Assembly (NCBI GenBank): GCA_937906495.1
Contig: CALCVT010000029.1
Coordinates: 1 to 8,003, forward strand
Source of the DNA: an uncultured Prevotella sp.
Lineage (GTDB): Bacteria > Bacteroidota > Bacteroidia > Bacteroidales > Bacteroidaceae
Direction of reading: 5' to 3'
DNA: 8,003 nucleotides
The position numbers and the translations under genes were made by a program. Positions 6,452 through 8,003 of this stretch are shown one piece after another. Position 1 is the first letter of the stretch. Each line of letters begins with the position of its first letter. Under the pieces are notes generated by a model, which saw only the letters and a program-made list of their open reading frames with translations, did not search any database and was not told the origin of the DNA.

Positions 6452-6934
6452 TTAATCCGCATCTTGTTCATTCTCTGTTTCGTCAACTGTTCCGATGATG
6501 TATCCTATCATATCCTGATTGCATTCGCCCTCAGGGTGCATACGTTGCATAGGAAGTGCCGTGACGATAATTTCGTATAGCTGCCAAGAAAGGTCTATGG
6601 TAGGTAATCCGGCATTAAGATAAAGGATTTCGGCATCATCGCATTCTTCGGGGTTTGCGTCTTTAACCTTGATGGTTTCTGTGGCATTGACCGAAAGCGC
6701 CAGAGGGTCCAGACAGCGGTCACAGGGTACGGTAACTTCGCCTTCCAGTTCAATTTCTACTTTGTAGATGTTTCCTGCTGATGCGCGAACAGTGATGTGA
6801 GTGTGAACATCTCCACCGCTTATTTCTTCCTGCTCCAGGTCGGCAAAGAAGCGATCAGTCAGCTCAATGTCAAGGCCTTTAGCTGCTTCGGCAGCTTGAG
6901 GCAAATTGATTATTAGGAGGTTTTCACTTTGCAT
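6452..6934 (-). CDS. DUF177/YceD-family protein, 23S rRNA accumulation
   Basis: 160 aa. The YceD family is linked to accumulation of 23S rRNA in bacteria and plants and is typically encoded next to rpmF, as here. Family features seen: N-terminal IINLPQAAEAAKGLDIELTDRFF (8-30), a beta-rich middle, CDRC (Cys71, Cys74), then IDLSWQLYEIIVTALPMQRMHPEGEC (113-138) with His133 and Cys138, probably the second half of a metal site. An acidic tail (DETENEQDAD) ends the protein. The start is ATG at 6934; the next Met is 129, and the family N-terminus fits. It is first in the cluster, with a promoter 8 nt upstream. Confidence 0.9.
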   Translation of the reverse strand: MQSENLLIINLPQAAEAAKGLDIELTDRFFADLEQEEISGGDVHTHITVRASAGNIYKVEIELEGEVTVPCDRCLDPLALSVNATETIKVKDANPEECDDAEILYLNAGLPTIDLSWQLYEIIVTALPMQRMHPEGECNQDMIGYIIGTVDETENEQDAD

Positions 6935-6942
6935 AGCGGCTG

Positions 6943-6971
6943 CAAAGGTATGATTTTATCCCGAAATTCAA
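6943..6971 (-). promoter_or_regulatory. Predicted promoter of the yceD-rpmF-fabH-era-der cluster
   Basis: On the minus strand TACCTTTG (6950 to 6943) matches the -7 consensus TAnnTTTG exactly. A TTG (6971-6969) sits 18 nt upstream as the -33 element. The -7 box ends only 8 nt before the ATG at 6934, so the predicted mRNA would have a leader of a few bases at most. Confidence 0.6.
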
Positions 6972-7297
6972 GCATTAAAGTCTCTTTTTTTTGCTTCATT
7001 CTATAAAAACTCCCTTTACAATCGTCTGTTTGATGCTTCTATTTGATAAATTACTCTTTAATCATCCTGTTGTTTTTCTAACTTTCTCAGTCATCTTATT
7101 CGCTACGTGTTGGTTGTGTAATTTAGTTTAGGTTGCTCATTTGGCTATGATTTTAGGTAATAATGGTTTGAGGTGGATTTTTCTTTAAGCAGACGGACAA
7201 TCAAGAATTTTAGCAATATTGCATAAAAAAACGTGGACAATGCAATCTGTTTGAATATTTAGTTTTTCCTTTGCAAGATATTAAGAAAGCCAAGCTC
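6972..7297. other. Divergent intergenic region between yceD and the kinase gene
   Basis: AT-rich, with no ORF I can support. It holds a T8 run (6985-6992). Close to the kinase gene are three small repeats: a perfect palindrome GCAATATTGC (7213-7222), an overlapping inverted repeat ATTGCAT (7218-7224) and ATGCAAT (7240-7246), and a direct repeat GGACAAT at 7195-7201 and 7235-7241, 40 bp apart. These may be regulator-binding sites for the kinase gene. I found no clear plus-strand TAnnTTTG promoter; TAGTTTTT near 7260 is one base off but lacks a well-placed -33. Confidence 0.4.
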
Positions 7298-7975
7298 ATG
7301 AAACTTATTGCAAATAATCAAGTAGGGCGAATTGTCGAAATAGCTGTTCATGTTCTTACATGGGGCTATGTTTTTCTATCGCCTATACTTTTTCGCCGTA
7401 CAAATGATGGTGTAGATTGGAATCATTATTTTAAGTTCGGTTTTTTGCCGTTGTCTATTTGTATTAGCTTTTACATCAATTATTTTATACTGATACCTCG
7501 TTACTTGCTGCAGCAGGGCAGGGCCAAATGGTTCTTTGTCATTAATGCGTTGATTATTGTATTAGTGCAGTTTTTCTTTGAGTTTGTTATCTTGCCTAAT
7601 TGGGATTTACCGGCAAAAATGCCAATGCATAGCAGTATTAAATCAACTGCTTTGCAAACACCTTATATTGTACACAAAAGTCTTTATGTGTTTCGTGGTT
7701 TTTTGATTTTTGCCTTTGCAATAGGTATATCGGTAGCACTTAGGCTTAGTTTGCAATGGCGTAAGAGTGAGCGTGCCAGGGCCGAAGCTGAAGCAAAGCG
7801 TATGGAGGCGGAATTGAAAAATTTGAAGAACCAGATAAACCCCCATTTTCTACTTAATACGCTCAATAATATTTATGCGCTCACGGCTTTTGATCAAGAA
7901 AAGGCGCAGCAAGCCATCTTGCAACTTAGTCAAATGCTTAGATATATGCTTTACCCGTTGGCGGAATTAATTTAG
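7298..7975 (+). CDS. LytS/YehU-type sensor histidine kinase, interrupted before its ATPase domain
   Basis: Membrane sensor kinase of the His_kinase family, which usually works with a LytTR response regulator. From the ATG at 7298 it is 225 aa. Four predicted membrane segments (about 14-32, 46-67, 78-99, 130-151) are followed by an Ala/Glu/Arg-rich coiled coil (154-178) and the His box LKNQINPHFLLNTLNNI with phospho-acceptor His183. The text then reads LSQMLRYMLY, where full-length relatives continue for about 100 residues into a HATPase_c domain. Here it changes to PLAELI and stops at 7973-7975, and the other two frames also close within about 40 nt, so one frameshift cannot explain it. A 17-bp palindrome begins at the break. 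An upstream in-frame TTG (7271) is a less likely start. A pseudogene disrupted by an insertion running off the window is my preferred reading. Confidence 0.8.
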   Translation: MKLIANNQVGRIVEIAVHVLTWGYVFLSPILFRRTNDGVDWNHYFKFGFLPLSICISFYINYFILIPRYLLQQGRAKWFFVINALIIVLVQFFFEFVILPNWDLPAKMPMHSSIKSTALQTPYIVHKSLYVFRGFLIFAFAIGISVALRLSLQWRKSERARAEAEAKRMEAELKNLKNQINPHFLLNTLNNIYALTAFDQEKAQQAILQLSQMLRYMLYPLAELI

Positions 7976-7999
7976 TGCATACTTAATTCTGCCGATGGG
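7954..7999 (+). repeat. 17-bp stem palindrome at the point where the kinase frame is lost
   Basis: CCCGTTGGCGGAATTAA (7954-7970) pairs along its whole length with TTAATTCTGCCGATGGG (7983-7999) across a 12-nt loop: 14 Watson-Crick pairs and 3 G-T wobbles. All three imperfect pairs are G-T when read on the plus strand, and would be A-C on the other strand. This suggests the folded form is a plus-strand RNA or single-stranded DNA. It starts exactly where kinase homology ends. It could be the end of an inserted element, a palindromic mini-element, or a terminator whose T-tract lies off the window. Confidence 0.65.
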
Positions 8000-8003
8000 C
8001 TTA

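Noticed and set aside
6447..6460. GCGG/CCGC mini-hairpin over the yceD stop codon
   Set aside because: Only four pairs and no T-tract; not distinguishable from chance.
7271..7297. TTG at 7271 as the kinase start
   Set aside because: The ATG at 7298 gives the usual short N-terminus before the first membrane segment, and there is no signal favouring the TTG.
7954..8003. Integron attC site at the right edge
   Set aside because: The stem is long and includes GTTGG, but the paired core motifs RYYYAAC and GTTRRRY are not at its ends, and the pairing has no extrahelical-base pattern I can identify.

Overview
The window reads as a core-genome segment of a Bacteroidales bacterium, most plausibly Prevotella-like. 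The reasons are the Bacteroidota promoter signature (TTG near -33 and TAnnTTTG near -7) upstream of two genes, the lack of recognisable Shine-Dalgarno sequences, a lipoprotein of a type common in Bacteroides and Prevotella, and protein sequences that look like that order. The exact genus is an inference.

Layout. All complete genes are on the minus strand, so they are transcribed from right to left. From the divergent promoter region at about 6.95 kb the order is: a DUF177/YceD-family protein (6452-6934), ribosomal protein bL32 rpmF (6191-6376), the fatty-acid initiation enzyme fabH (4982-5986), the ribosome-assembly GTPase era (3953-4843) and the tandem GTPase der/engA (2526-3842). A long hairpin terminator closes this cluster at 2401-2466. 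Beyond it lie a small predicted lipoprotein (1964-2374) and NADP-type glutamate dehydrogenase gdhA (194-1531), which has its own promoter and terminator. On the plus strand at the right edge is a LytS/YehU-type sensor histidine kinase (from 7298). Its reading frame closes just after the phospho-acceptor His region, before any ATPase domain.

How the genes fit together. The cluster couples ribosome biogenesis (DUF177, bL32, Era, Der) to fatty-acid initiation (FabH), the same theme as the enterobacterial yceD-rpmF-plsX-fabH cluster, but with no plsX and with era and der added. The spacers are long for a simple operon (75, 204, 138 and 110 nt), and two contain strong RNA secondary structure.

Most worth a second look: (1) a 100-nt element between rpmF and fabH that folds like a terminator or attenuator, with a 15-bp perfect closing stem, a T-tract and alternative internal pairings; (2) the interrupted histidine kinase, whose break coincides with a 17-bp stem palindrome at the window edge; (3) an imperfect 15-bp hairpin with a repeated CTTATACAG motif between fabH and era; (4) two unrelated strong hairpins in tandem after der; (5) a YceD promoter so close to its ATG that the mRNA should be almost leaderless. 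The protein-coding content itself is ordinary housekeeping. I see no CRISPR array, tRNA, rRNA or transposase gene.
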